64,000 nt of DNA from positions 62,001 to 126,000 of the forward strand of contig CBDDOJ010000002.1 in assembly GCA_965231865.1 (NCBI GenBank), in the 5' to 3' direction. The stretch is from WTGA01 sp965231865 (GTDB lineage: Bacteria > Pseudomonadota > Gammaproteobacteria > Arenicellales > Poriferihabitantaceae). The position numbers and the translations under genes are program-made. Each line of letters starts with the position of its first letter. The stretch's first letter is position 1. The notes under the pieces are model-generated. The model was not told the origin of the DNA. It saw nothing but the letters and a program-made list of their open reading frames with translations, and searched no databases. Below are positions 50,976 through 60,489 of the stretch, piece by piece.

Positions 50976-52373
50976 TTATTCCTGCAATGCCATCATGCGA
51001 TTGTGCGCATGCAATGCCGCCACTTTATACGCTTCCGCCAGGGTGGGGTAGTTAAACGCATTTTCCAGAAAGTAATCCAGCGTGCCCTTCAAGGTGAGAA
51101 CAGCCTGGCCAATGTGGATCAGTTCCGTCGCACCCTCACCAACGATATGCACCCCGAGCAGACGCCGGGTCTTGCTGGAAAATATCATTTTCATCAATCC
51201 CGACTGCAATCCCATTACCTTGCCCCGGGAGGTTTCCCTTAATTGGACAATGCCGATTTCATACGGTATTTTTCTTTTGATCACCTCTTCTTCCGACATG
51301 CCCACGGTGGACATTTCCGGTACGGCATAAATCCCGAAAGGGAAAAACTCCGGGGTTTTATGGGATTTCTCTCCCAAGGCGTGCAGGACAGCGACTCTGC
51401 CCTGCTCCAGTGAGGTGGATGCGAGACTGGGGAAACCGATCACATCCCCGGCCGCGTAAATGTTTTCACAACTGGTCTGGAAATTCTTGTTTACGCTGAT
51501 CCGGTTACGATGGTCAACCTTGATACCCAGTTTTTCCAGGCCCATGTCCTTGGTCGCACCGACACGTCCTGCTGCAAACAACACCATATCGGATGCGATG
51601 GCACGGTTGCTGTCAAGATATACAATGCATGAGCCATTGTCACGACACTCGATTTTCGTTACCTTTTGACCAAACTGCAGTCTCATTCCATCGTTCACCA
51701 CATCATGCCGGAAATGCATGAGAATTTCCTTGTCCATGAAGTCAAGCATGGTTTCCCGGGGCTCCACTAGGGTTGTGTTCGTATCCAGGGTCTGGAATAT
51801 GGTCGCGTACTCAACACCGATCACCCCTGCGCCAATCACCGTGAGTGACCGGGGGAGATCCGTCATGCAGGTCACTTCATCACTGTCTATGACCGTCTCT
51901 CCGTTGAATGGCACGTAGTCCGGGCGATAGGTTTTCGTTCCCACTGCAACGATGAACTTGTCCGCGGTCAGTGACACCGTATCGCCATTCGGGACTCCCA
52001 CCGCCACCTCCTTGTCACTGACAAACCTGGCATGGCCCTGCATGATATGTACACCATTGCGCAACAGGTGGTCCTGCTGAATATCCACTTCATTTTGCAG
52101 GGTCATTTGAAGTCGCTGCATCAGGTCCGAAGCCCGGATATTGGCCTTTACCCGGTAAGCACGGCCGTAAAATCCTCTTTCACGCCAGCCTGTCAGGTTG
52201 AGCACGGTTTCCCGCATGGTTTTGCTGGGGATGGTTCCGGTATGTACACATACCCCACCGACCTGGAACATCCCATCCACAATGGCCGCCTTTCTTCCCA
52301 GTTTCGCTGCCTGGATCGCAGCGGCTTTGCCTGAAGGGCCACTGCCGATGATCACTACGTCAAACTTTTGCAT
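50976..52373 (-). CDS. sthA: Soluble pyridine nucleotide transhydrogenase
   Basis: 465 aa, family length. It transfers hydride between NADPH and NAD+, balancing redox in the cytoplasm. It has the FAD site VVIIGSGPSGKAAAIQAAKLG, the GGVCVHTGTIPSKTMRE segment in which the second active-site Cys of related disulfide reductases is replaced by Thr, and the NAD(P) site VIGAGVIGVEYATIFQTL. The interface stretch HAHNRM ends the protein. This Cys-to-Thr feature separates SthA from lipoamide dehydrogenase. Confidence 0.95.
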   Translation of the reverse strand: MQKFDVVIIGSGPSGKAAAIQAAKLGRKAAIVDGMFQVGGVCVHTGTIPSKTMRETVLNLTGWRERGFYGRAYRVKANIRASDLMQRLQMTLQNEVDIQQDHLLRNGVHIMQGHARFVSDKEVAVGVPNGDTVSLTADKFIVAVGTKTYRPDYVPFNGETVIDSDEVTCMTDLPRSLTVIGAGVIGVEYATIFQTLDTNTTLVEPRETMLDFMDKEILMHFRHDVVNDGMRLQFGQKVTKIECRDNGSCIVYLDSNRAIASDMVLFAAGRVGATKDMGLEKLGIKVDHRNRISVNKNFQTSCENIYAAGDVIGFPSLASTSLEQGRVAVLHALGEKSHKTPEFFPFGIYAVPEMSTVGMSEEEVIKRKIPYEIGIVQLRETSRGKVMGLQSGLMKMIFSSKTRRLLGVHIVGEGATELIHIGQAVLTLKGTLDYFLENAFNYPTLAEAYKVAALHAHNRMMALQE

Positions 52374-52695
52374 TTTCTCTTTTTTTGTTCACGGTTTTGG
52401 GCAAAGAAAATGTAGTCATGAACTGCTCTTTTCGTACCACACCGAATCCGGGCATTTCTCGAATTGAAGACCGGGGGAACAGGATGAGCACATGGCGTCC
52501 CCGCATCCAAGCCATTGATTCTGCTGTTTTGTGGTCTCCCGCAGACTGCGCTGGACACGCCGGAACCCGTCGCGGCACCCCTGCAAATCCGCCAGACACA
52601 GGCACTATATCATTATTGTGTAAGCACATCAAACGGGCCTTTCACCACGATTTCAGCCCCGTCACAACCGTGGATGGAGCATGCTCCGCTACCGG
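52374..52695. other. Intergenic region between sthA and priA
   Basis: About 320 bp. It holds the presumed sthA promoter but no gene. Short frames here have no supporting features. Confidence 0.45.
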
Positions 52696-54984
52696 TCAAA
52701 ACATATCCATGGGATCAATATCAATGGACCACCTGACCCGGCGGCTCTGGGGTGCCGTTTCAACCTGCCTTACCCAGCGGGCAAGCAACCGGTGCAATGA
52801 TTTTCGGTCCCGGCTTTGTACCAGGAGCTGAGCACGGTATTGTCCTGCCAGCTTTTCCATGGGTGAACTGACCGGGTCCATGATGCGCACACTTCCCAGG
52901 CGCAACTCGGACAGCCAGTGCATCCCGAGTCTGCGGACGGACTGCAAAAACTGCTGTCCCGCCAATTCATTTTTTGATTCTGCTCTCCACAGGGCGATAA
53001 ACCCGTAGGGAGGCAGCCCGGTTTGCCTGCGTTCGCTGGTGCAATGGGCGTAGAACCGGTCGATGTCCTGATTGAGTATCATTTGCAGGTACGGGTTTTC
53101 AGGGTGTGATGTTTGAATAAACACCTGCCCCGGGTCTTTGCTGCGTCCCGCCCGTCCCGCCACCTGGGTCAATTGTTGAAACAAATATTCGGGGGCCCGA
53201 AAATCTGTGCTGTAAAGGCCCTGGTCCGGATCGACCACGCCCACCAGGGAAATTCCCGGAAAGTCATGGCCCTTTGAAATGAGCTGGGTACCCACAATAA
53301 TGTCAAAGCGGCCTTCCCTGATTTCTTCCAGGGTTTTTTCCAGTTTTCTCTGGGTCGAAATCTCATCCCGGTCAAACCGGCAAATATTGGCCTGGGGAAA
53401 TTGCCGGCGGAGAATCTTTTCTATCCGCTGGGTCCCGACCCCCACATGGAAAATATCCTTTGAGCAATTCGGGCACTGTGACCGGGCCCCCTGGATTTTG
53501 CCGCAATGGTGGCACCGAAAGGTGTTGCTTTGGCGATGGTACGTCAAAAAGGCATCACAGCGGTCACACTGGGCCTGCCACGCACATTGTCTGCACTTGG
53601 CAACCGGTGCAAACCCCCTGCGGTTGATGAACAGGATCGCTTGCTGTTGATTGTCCAGAACCTGGCTGACCGCTTCCAGCAATGGCGGGGACAACCCCTC
53701 AAATCGCGGCAGCCGCTTCAGGTCCAGGAGCTCGATTCGCGGCAATTGAGCCGGGCCGATGCGGGTTTGCAGTTTGTAAATCCGGTGCACCCCGGATTCC
53801 ACGTTTTTCATCGATTCCAGGGACGGGGTGGCTGAACCGAGTAAAACCGGAATCTTTTCCAGGCTCGCCCGCTTGATTGCGAGGTCCCGTGCATGGTACC
53901 GGAAACTGTCATTTTGCTTGAATGAACCATCGTGTTCTTCATCCACGATGATGATTCCCGGACATTTGAGCGGCGTGAAGATTGCGGACCGGGTTCCAAG
54001 AATGACGGTCGCAACCCCCTGTCGCGCCTTCCACCAGGTCTGATACCGGTGTACATCGGTCATCCCTGAATGAAACAGACAGACCCCGTTTCCCAAATGA
54101 TCCGTAAACCGCCGGGCAATCTGGGGGGTCAGGGCGATTTCAGGGACCAGCACCAGGACCTGACGGCCCTGCTCAATACAATGCTTTGCCAGCCGTATGT
54201 ATACCTCGGTTTTGCCGCTGCCGGTTATGCCATGCAGAAGATGGGAACTGAAGGCTCCCAGACAAAGGGAAATCCTGTTTGCGATATCCTGTTGTTCTTC
54301 AGTCAGCCGGGTATCCGGGACATTCTGGATGTCCGGGTCCGGTCCGGGCATGCCCGTTCGTTTCTCTATCAGGCGCTTGTCAAGAAGCCTGGACAACAGC
54401 CAGGTAAAGGATTTGTTTTTTGGCCCATCAGGATGGTTCCTTATCCCCGACAGGGAAATCCATTCGTTTTTCGAAATCAGCATAAACACTGCTTTTTGCT
54501 GCGTCGCCCTGTGAAGAACGGCTTCGGCCTCGGAAAGGCTCACCCCCGGGCGTACCCGGTATTGATCTTCGGCCAGGGGGTTTTCTAACCTCCTGGATCG
54601 CTTTAGCCGCTTGGGCAAAGCCACATTCAAAACCTCTCCAATTGGATGATGGTAATACCCGGAAGCCCACTGCAGCAGGTTGAACAGGTTCGGGTCCATG
54701 GATGGCTGACTGTCCAGAACCTCTTCGATATGCTTGAGCTTCATGTCCCGGGGAATCTTCCGGTTTGAAATGACCATCCCCACCAGTTTTCGCGTGCCGA
54801 ACGGGACCAGTACCCGAGTACCCGGCACAAGAGATTGACCGTAAAGGTAATCAAATACCTGCCTCATGGGAACCGGAACCGCTACCTGGATCTGGTAATC
54901 CGAAACCGTATCAGTATCAGTGGAATTCAATGGACTGTTTGTATTGTTTGATGGAAACGAACCCGGGGTCCGGTCACCGTGCAT
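52696..54984 (-). CDS. priA: Primosomal protein N' (replication restart helicase PriA)
   Basis: 762 aa. It restarts stalled replication forks. The 3'-DNA-binding domain is at the N-terminus (VAVPVPMRQVFDYLYG), followed by Walker A ITGSGKTEVYIR, DEEH-type VDEEHDGSFKQ, and the zinc region with pairs of Cys (CRQCAWQAQCDRC, then CHHCGKIQGARSQCPNC). The start used is ATG 54984; it has a weak ribosome-binding site, and a TTG 54 bp downstream is another option since the family usually begins near VAVPVP. A DnaA-box palindrome lies 13-41 bp upstream of this ATG. Confidence 0.95.
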   Translation of the reverse strand: MHGDRTPGSFPSNNTNSPLNSTDTDTVSDYQIQVAVPVPMRQVFDYLYGQSLVPGTRVLVPFGTRKLVGMVISNRKIPRDMKLKHIEEVLDSQPSMDPNLFNLLQWASGYYHHPIGEVLNVALPKRLKRSRRLENPLAEDQYRVRPGVSLSEAEAVLHRATQQKAVFMLISKNEWISLSGIRNHPDGPKNKSFTWLLSRLLDKRLIEKRTGMPGPDPDIQNVPDTRLTEEQQDIANRISLCLGAFSSHLLHGITGSGKTEVYIRLAKHCIEQGRQVLVLVPEIALTPQIARRFTDHLGNGVCLFHSGMTDVHRYQTWWKARQGVATVILGTRSAIFTPLKCPGIIIVDEEHDGSFKQNDSFRYHARDLAIKRASLEKIPVLLGSATPSLESMKNVESGVHRIYKLQTRIGPAQLPRIELLDLKRLPRFEGLSPPLLEAVSQVLDNQQQAILFINRRGFAPVAKCRQCAWQAQCDRCDAFLTYHRQSNTFRCHHCGKIQGARSQCPNCSKDIFHVGVGTQRIEKILRRQFPQANICRFDRDEISTQRKLEKTLEEIREGRFDIIVGTQLISKGHDFPGISLVGVVDPDQGLYSTDFRAPEYLFQQLTQVAGRAGRSKDPGQVFIQTSHPENPYLQMILNQDIDRFYAHCTSERRQTGLPPYGFIALWRAESKNELAGQQFLQSVRRLGMHWLSELRLGSVRIMDPVSSPMEKLAGQYRAQLLVQSRDRKSLHRLLARWVRQVETAPQSRRVRWSIDIDPMDMF

Positions 54985-54996
54985 TCCATGACCCGA

Positions 54997-55025
54997 CGGT
55001 TATACACAGATTCTGTGGATAACCG
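54997..55025. promoter_or_regulatory. Palindromic pair of DnaA boxes upstream of priA
   Basis: TTATACACA at 55000-55008 and TGTGGATAA at 55014-55022 (complement of TTATCCACA) are both perfect fits to the DnaA-box consensus TTATNCACA and face each other. The flanks CGG and CCG extend this to a 29-bp palindrome, 14 bp per arm with a single mismatch and one central base. It lies just upstream of the priA ATG. Confidence 0.7.
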
Positions 55026-55246
55026 TGGGGATAGAATCGGCGAGGCCCCACCGTGGGAACAGGCCAGACCTGCCGGCCCACACCGGATACCACTGAAATC
55101 ATCACAGCCTGGTGATGCCAGGGAAAAACGGGCCCCATGGGACAACAATGCCGTAGTATCTCACGAAAACAACCCCCCAACGACCTGACCCTGGCCGGGA
55201 CCGGTCCCGGGGGGAAGCGGCCGTGCTGCCCGGGGGTGGAACCCCC

Positions 55247-55798
55247 TTACCACTTGTACTTCGTGCTGTCGACCTGGAATGAGAATTCGCCCTGTCTGTG
55301 TTCCTCGACAAACCTCGACAGCGCATTGTGTATTACCCTGAACGCCAGCCTGTCCCAGGGAATCTCCGTATCCTCCACCAACCTCACATCCAGGCTTTCC
55401 TCGCCCACCCCAAATCCGTCAGGACCCTTTAACTTGCCCTTGAAGATCATGTAGATCTGGCCGACTCTGGGGAGGTTGGAAATCTGGTACAACTCCAGGT
55501 CCCCCACCACCGCACAGGCTTCCTCCAGGGTCTCTCTGCGGGCACCCTGCTCAATGGTTTCGCCGATTTCAAGATAGCCCGCAGGGATCGTCCAGAGTCC
55601 TTTCCTGGGGTGGATTGCCCGCTTGCACAACAGGACTCGATTTCCCCAGTAGGGAATACAGCCACTGACAATTTTCGGATTTTGATACTGGATGAAGCCG
55701 CAGCATTCGCAGACATGACGTTCCCGGTTGTCCCCCCGGGGGATCTCACGGACCACCGGGTCACCGCAGTTGGTGCAGAAATTGATTTTCTCGATCAT
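55247..55798 (-). CDS. Nudix hydrolase with N-terminal zinc ribbon (NudC/YfcD-like)
   Basis: 183 aa from ATG 55798. The N-terminal zinc ribbon has four Cys (CTNCGD, then CECCGF). The Nudix box is complete, spanning GYLEIGETIEQGARRETLEE with the AC extension: Gx5Ex7REUxEExGU. Such enzymes hydrolyse nucleotide diphosphates linked to another moiety, such as NADH or ADP-ribose. The substrate cannot be assigned. It ends 20 bp from ubiA in the same orientation and is probably in its operon. Confidence 0.88.
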   Translation of the reverse strand: MIEKINFCTNCGDPVVREIPRGDNRERHVCECCGFIQYQNPKIVSGCIPYWGNRVLLCKRAIHPRKGLWTIPAGYLEIGETIEQGARRETLEEACAVVGDLELYQISNLPRVGQIYMIFKGKLKGPDGFGVGEESLDVRLVEDTEIPWDRLAFRVIHNALSRFVEEHRQGEFSFQVDSTKYKW

Positions 55799-55818
55799 AT
55801 TCAGGCCATCCGTAATGA

Positions 55819-56700
55819 TTATTGCATAAAGCCCAGGACGATTCCCATGAATACCATGGCGCCGAACCAGTTGTTGTTGAGAAACGCCTGGAAGCAACGC
55901 TCCGGCAGGCTGTCCCTGCACAAATACTGCTGGTAAATGGCGAAGCCCGACGCCAGCAGCAATCCGAGGTAATAGTGCCAGCTCATGTCATTCATCCCGC
56001 CAAACACGGCCAGCAGGACAAGGGTGGCCACGTGCAGCCCGCCCACAATCCATTTATCGAACCGGCCGAACAAAATGGCGGTGGATTTGACTCCTATGAG
56101 CAGGTCATCCTGTCGGTCCGCCATGGCGTACTGGGTATCATAGGCAACAATCCAGAGAAAATTCGCTGCGAAGAGCACCCAGGCGATATCCGGGATCTGA
56201 CCGGTCAATGCCGTATACGCCATGGGGATTCCCATTGAAAAGGCAATTCCCAATACCAGTTGGGGCAGGTGGGTAAACCGTTTCAGGTAGGGATAGACCA
56301 CCGCCACGGTGGCTGCAATCACGGCGACCCGGATGGTTTCGCGGTTCAACTGGAGTACCAGCAGGAGCGCAATCACAAGAAGGACCATGAAAAGCACCCT
56401 CGCATGGGCGACCCGGATCACCCCTCGTGCCAGGGGTCGGTTTTTGGTGCGGCTCACATGGGGATCAACCTTGCGGTCGGCAATATCATTGATGACACAG
56501 CCCGCCGCGCGCATGACGTACGTTCCGAGCAGAAATATCATGACAATGGTTGGATCCGGATTCCCTTTGCCTGCAAACCAAAGTGCCCAGAGCGTGGGCC
56601 ACAACAAGAGAAAACAACCAATTGGCCGGTCGACCCGCATCAGCTGCAGGTAATCCAAGAGCCTGGGAGGTCCGGATTCAAGCGTTTGCATACTGGTCAC
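55819..56700 (-). CDS. ubiA: 4-hydroxybenzoate octaprenyltransferase UbiA
   Basis: 293 aa with 8-9 membrane helices. It attaches the polyprenyl chain in ubiquinone synthesis at the inner membrane. The first Asp-rich motif is NDIADRKVDPHVSRTKNRP and the second is YDTQYAMADRQDD. The helix stretch LLLWPTLWALWFAGKG is typical. No ubiC is adjacent. Its start overlaps the end of recG by 23 bp on the same strand, so the two are in one operon. Confidence 0.94.
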   Translation of the reverse strand: MTSMQTLESGPPRLLDYLQLMRVDRPIGCFLLLWPTLWALWFAGKGNPDPTIVMIFLLGTYVMRAAGCVINDIADRKVDPHVSRTKNRPLARGVIRVAHARVLFMVLLVIALLLVLQLNRETIRVAVIAATVAVVYPYLKRFTHLPQLVLGIAFSMGIPMAYTALTGQIPDIAWVLFAANFLWIVAYDTQYAMADRQDDLLIGVKSTAILFGRFDKWIVGGLHVATLVLLAVFGGMNDMSWHYYLGLLLASGFAIYQQYLCRDSLPERCFQAFLNNNWFGAMVFMGIVLGFMQ

Positions 56701-58729
56701 TGTTCAGGATCCATCTTTCCACAAGAGGCTGCACGAGCTCGGGATGGTCCCGGTTTAATTTTCTGGCGATTTGTTCAATGCCGGGAAACAGACCCCGGTC
56801 CCGGGCAAGGTCGGCGATTTTCAAATTCTGCAGGCCGGTTTGCCGGGTGCCCAGCAATTCCCCGGGGCCGCGGTGTTCCAGGTCCTTTTGCGCGATTTCA
56901 AATCCATCATTGGTATTTCGCAGTATACCCAGGCGTTTTCTGGCAAGCCTGCCGAGGGGGGGCTGGTACATCAGTACACAGGTTGCCTTGCCGGAACCCC
57001 TGCCAACCCGGCCCCGCAATTGATGCAGTTGCGCCAGGCCAAGACGTTCTGCATTTTCTATGATCATCAGGTTGGCATTCGGAACATCGACACCGACTTC
57101 AATCACCGTTGTGGAGACAAGCAGATCAATCCCGCCATGGCTGAACCGCTGCATGATCTGTTCCTTGTCCGTGGGCTTCAACTTTCCGTGTATCAGCTCT
57201 ATCCTCAACTCCGGCAGGGTTTTCGACAATACTGAATACGTCTCCACCGCTGCCTGGGCCGGGAGTTTGTCGGATTCCTCGATCAGGGGACAGACCCAGT
57301 ACACCTGCTGTCCTGATCGGCAGACATCGCTTATGCGGGCAGTAATTTCATCCCGGCGGTCGCTGGGAATGACAATGGTCTGGACGTTTTGCCTCCCCGG
57401 GGGCAGTTCATCGATACTCGAAACATCCAGGTCCGCATAGAAAATCATTGCCAGGGAGCGGGGGATCGGTGTCGCGCTCATGATGATCTGGTGCGGGACC
57501 GAGGTCCCCGGATTTCCCTTGTTGCGCAGTGCCAGCCGCTGGTCTACACCAAACCGGTGCTGTTCGTCTATGATCAGTAATCCGAGACGATTGAATTTGA
57601 CTTCCTGCTGGAACAGGGCGTGTGTGCCGATGACCATCTGTGCGTCACCGGATTCAATCCGGGCCAAAGCCCGCCTTCTTTCCGTGGCCGACAATTTCCC
57701 GGTCAACCAGGCCACCTGGATGCCCAGGTCAGCAAACCAGGAAACAAATGTTTTGCGGTGCTGTTCCGCAAGCAGTTCAGTCGGAGCCATTAATGCCGTC
57801 TGGTAGCGATTATCAATGGCCTGCAGTGCGGCGGCGGCGGCAACGACGGTTTTGCCGGAACCGACATCGCCCTGGATCAGGCGCAAGGCGGGTCGGGGTT
57901 GGCTGATATCTGCCGATACTTCCCGGACCACTCGTTCCTGGGCTGCGGTGAGTTCGAAACCAAGCAAATCCTTCAGCCGGTTCCAGGTGTTGCCCGCTCG
58001 CAAAATGGCCGGTGCGGATTCCCGGTGCCGATGCCGGCGCAACCGGTTAAGTGCCAAGTGATGCGCCAGCAATTCCTCCAATGCCAGTCGCTTTTGTGCC
58101 GGATGCGAACCGTCCCGCAGCAAACCAGTCTCCACATCGGACGGGGGGTTGTGGGCGAACTCCAGGGCATCGCCGAGAGGCATCAACCCGAATTCCACCA
58201 GCAAATCCGGCGGCATCAGTTCCTGCAGCATTTTGCCGTGTGTTTCCAGGGCCTGGTTCACCAGGTTCCTGATTTTTGAGGAGGGAATGCCTTCCGTGCA
58301 CGGATAAACCGGGGTCAAGGATTTCTCCAGCACAACGGAAGGTTTCTCTTTGTGGATTCGATATTCCGGGTGCACCATTTCCAGTGAACGCGGGCCTCTT
58401 CTTGCTTCACCAAAACACTGGATCCACATCCCGGCCTCGAATCCCTGTTGCTGTTTGGAGGTAAAATGAAAAAAGCGCAATACCATGGAACCGGTTTCGT
58501 CACGGATGCTGACCTGTAGACTGCGACGCCTTCCAAAGCCAATTCCTACGGCATTGATGATGCCGGCAATCATGGTTTCCTGCCCGGCTTCGAGGTCGCC
58601 GATCAAACTGGTTCGGGTCCTGTCCTGATACCTAAGAGGCAGGTGAAACAGCAGGTCCTCAGGTGAAAAAATATTCATTTTTTCCAGCTTGTCCGCCACT
58701 TGCGGACCCACCCCGCAAAGCGACAGCAA
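56678..58729 (-). CDS. recG: ATP-dependent DNA helicase RecG
   Basis: 683 aa from a TTG at 58729, similar to the E. coli length (693). It processes stalled forks and Holliday junctions. It has the N-terminal wedge domain (FHLPLRYQDRTRTSLIGDL), Walker A GDVGSGKTVVAAAAA, DEQH box IIDEQHRFGVDQR and the C-terminal TRG-type region GRVGRGSGKATC. The E. coli protein aligns PLSSLTGVG with the PLLSLCGVG here, which lies partly upstream of the TTG, so the true start may be 15 codons earlier at an ATT (58774) that has AGGAG 9 bp upstream. Confidence 0.93.
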   Translation of the reverse strand: MLSLCGVGPQVADKLEKMNIFSPEDLLFHLPLRYQDRTRTSLIGDLEAGQETMIAGIINAVGIGFGRRRSLQVSIRDETGSMVLRFFHFTSKQQQGFEAGMWIQCFGEARRGPRSLEMVHPEYRIHKEKPSVVLEKSLTPVYPCTEGIPSSKIRNLVNQALETHGKMLQELMPPDLLVEFGLMPLGDALEFAHNPPSDVETGLLRDGSHPAQKRLALEELLAHHLALNRLRRHRHRESAPAILRAGNTWNRLKDLLGFELTAAQERVVREVSADISQPRPALRLIQGDVGSGKTVVAAAAALQAIDNRYQTALMAPTELLAEQHRKTFVSWFADLGIQVAWLTGKLSATERRRALARIESGDAQMVIGTHALFQQEVKFNRLGLLIIDEQHRFGVDQRLALRNKGNPGTSVPHQIIMSATPIPRSLAMIFYADLDVSSIDELPPGRQNVQTIVIPSDRRDEITARISDVCRSGQQVYWVCPLIEESDKLPAQAAVETYSVLSKTLPELRIELIHGKLKPTDKEQIMQRFSHGGIDLLVSTTVIEVGVDVPNANLMIIENAERLGLAQLHQLRGRVGRGSGKATCVLMYQPPLGRLARKRLGILRNTNDGFEIAQKDLEHRGPGELLGTRQTGLQNLKIADLARDRGLFPGIEQIARKLNRDHPELVQPLVERWILNSDQYANA

Positions 58730-58791
58730 AGGCGATGTGGGCCGGGAGGGAACGGGCTGGGCGTGATTGGAAATGTGCCTGATCTCCTGAA

Positions 58792-59178
58792 TTACCCAAC
58801 CACCAGGATGGCGTCGATTTCGATGGGGACACCCTTGGGCAGCGAGGCCACTCCGACTGCCGCCCTGGCCGGGTACGGCTCCGGGACATGCTCCGCCATA
58901 ATCGCATTGACGGCAGCGAAATTCCCCAGGTCGGTCATGTAAATGGTCAATTTGACCGCATCTGCCAACGATCCCCCAGCTGCCGACGCAATGGCTTCCA
59001 GGTTTACAAAGACCTGGTTGGCAGCGGCTTCAAAGGTATCGTCCACGATCTCCATCGTTTCCGGGTCCAGGGGAATCTGTCCTGAAATGTAAACCGTGTT
59101 TCCGGCCTTTACCGCCTGGGAATACGTGCCGATTGCCCCGGGTGCACTCCTGGTGGCGATGATTTCTTTATTGTTCAT
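58792..59178 (-). CDS. ridA: RidA family enamine/imine deaminase
   Basis: 128 aa from ATG 59178, chosen since AGGAG lies 7 bp upstream; another ATG at 59184 is too close to that site. It hydrolyses reactive 2-aminoacrylate and related enamines made by PLP enzymes. It has GTYSQAVKAGNTVYISGQIPLD at the start and the conserved Arg in EPYPARAAVGVASLPKGVPIEID. It lies just upstream of recG on the same strand and is probably cotranscribed. Confidence 0.94.
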   Translation of the reverse strand: MNNKEIIATRSAPGAIGTYSQAVKAGNTVYISGQIPLDPETMEIVDDTFEAAANQVFVNLEAIASAAGGSLADAVKLTIYMTDLGNFAAVNAIMAEHVPEPYPARAAVGVASLPKGVPIEIDAILVVG

Positions 59179-59252
59179 TGGCATCTCCTGGATTTTATTT
59201 TGATGGTTGGATTTAACCACAAAATCATGGCAAATCTCAGTACTGCGGGGGT

Positions 59253-60401
59253 TCAACCAGCCCCGGATGTTGCACAAGGAGTGTGAAGGGTCCCTGCAAT
59301 GACTGGCCTGGATGCCCCGGTCACCGAAGGCAATGTTGAAGTTAACCCCTGCATTGTTCGATACGCCATCCATGCGAAGGCGGCCGCTTCGACCCATTGT
59401 GGGTCAATCCCCAGTGCAGTCGTCGGTTCGAGACCAAAATCCGTCCGCCTTGCAAGCATGGACACCAGCAGTGGATTGCTGGCACCCCCTCCGCACAGGA
59501 ATCCACGACTCACTCCAGGAGTTAAATCGTTGAGCGCGTGGGCAATGGACAGGGCAGTAAATTCAGTCAGTGTGGTGAGAATATCGGCATCACTGCATTG
59601 ACCATATCCTTCCCATATCCCCAGTTTTTCCTTTAGCCATTTCAGATTGAAATATTCAAGTCCGGTGCTTTTCGGGGTCCCCAGCCTGAGGTACGGGTCC
59701 TGCAGCAAAATATTGAGGAGGTCCAGCTGGACCTGCCCGGTTTTTGCAATGTCCCCGTTTTTATCGAACGCACAGTTAAAATGGGTTCGACACCAGTTGT
59801 CCATCAATGTATTCCCCGGACCCGTATCAAAACCGGTCACCTCCAGTGCGGGGTCAGCGGGTAAATAGGTAATATTCGAAATTCCACCGATGTTGATGAC
59901 ACTGCGATTTTCTGTGGGGCTGGCAAATACCGCCTGGTGAAAGGCGGGTGCGAGGGGAGCCCCCTGGCCCCCCGCCTGGATGTCGGCAGACCTGAAATCG
60001 GAAACCACCGGGAGATTGGTCAGGCGGGCAAGTTCTGCTGCGTTGCCAATCTGCAGGGAAAAAGGCTCTGTTGAATTTGGGCTGTGGTGAACGGTCTGGC
60101 CGTGGCAGCCCACCACGGTTATCCTTGCCGGACCGGCATCCTCAATGAGCCGGTTGACAACGCCGGCACAAATTCGGGCAAGCTGGATATCAAGTTCAGC
60201 GGCTTGCGATGCATCCTTGATTTTCCTTTTTGTTACTTTCCTGATTTTCTTTTTCGTTGAGTCCGGGTATGGCCGATGGCAGGTTGCATGAAGTTCCGGC
60301 TGAGCCTGGTCATGGAGTTCAAGCAAGACGCCATCGACACCGTCTGCACTGGTGCCGGACATCAGTCCGATGGACAGCGCAGATTGTTTTTCGGCGGGCA
60401 T
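59253..60401 (-). CDS. anmK: Anhydro-N-acetylmuramic acid kinase
   Basis: 382 aa, standard length. It phosphorylates and opens anhydroMurNAc during cell-wall recycling, giving MurNAc-6-phosphate. The N-terminal GLMSGTSADGVDGVLLEL is the family signature, and TVVGCHGQTVHHSPNS, GFDTGPGNTLMD and the terminal CGGGASNPLL nucleotide-binding segment are all present. It lies 88 bp downstream of mepM on the same strand, a common gammaproteobacterial arrangement. Confidence 0.94.
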   Translation of the reverse strand: MPAEKQSALSIGLMSGTSADGVDGVLLELHDQAQPELHATCHRPYPDSTKKKIRKVTKRKIKDASQAAELDIQLARICAGVVNRLIEDAGPARITVVGCHGQTVHHSPNSTEPFSLQIGNAAELARLTNLPVVSDFRSADIQAGGQGAPLAPAFHQAVFASPTENRSVINIGGISNITYLPADPALEVTGFDTGPGNTLMDNWCRTHFNCAFDKNGDIAKTGQVQLDLLNILLQDPYLRLGTPKSTGLEYFNLKWLKEKLGIWEGYGQCSDADILTTLTEFTALSIAHALNDLTPGVSRGFLCGGGASNPLLVSMLARRTDFGLEPTTALGIDPQWVEAAAFAWMAYRTMQGLTSTLPSVTGASRPVIAGTLHTPCATSGAG

Positions 60402-60489
60402 GGTGCAACCGGAACTATTGCGTCGGCTCTTCTGGGTCTGGCATCGGCATGAAAATCCCCGGAACTGCGGGCCAATGGGGAGGATGGCC

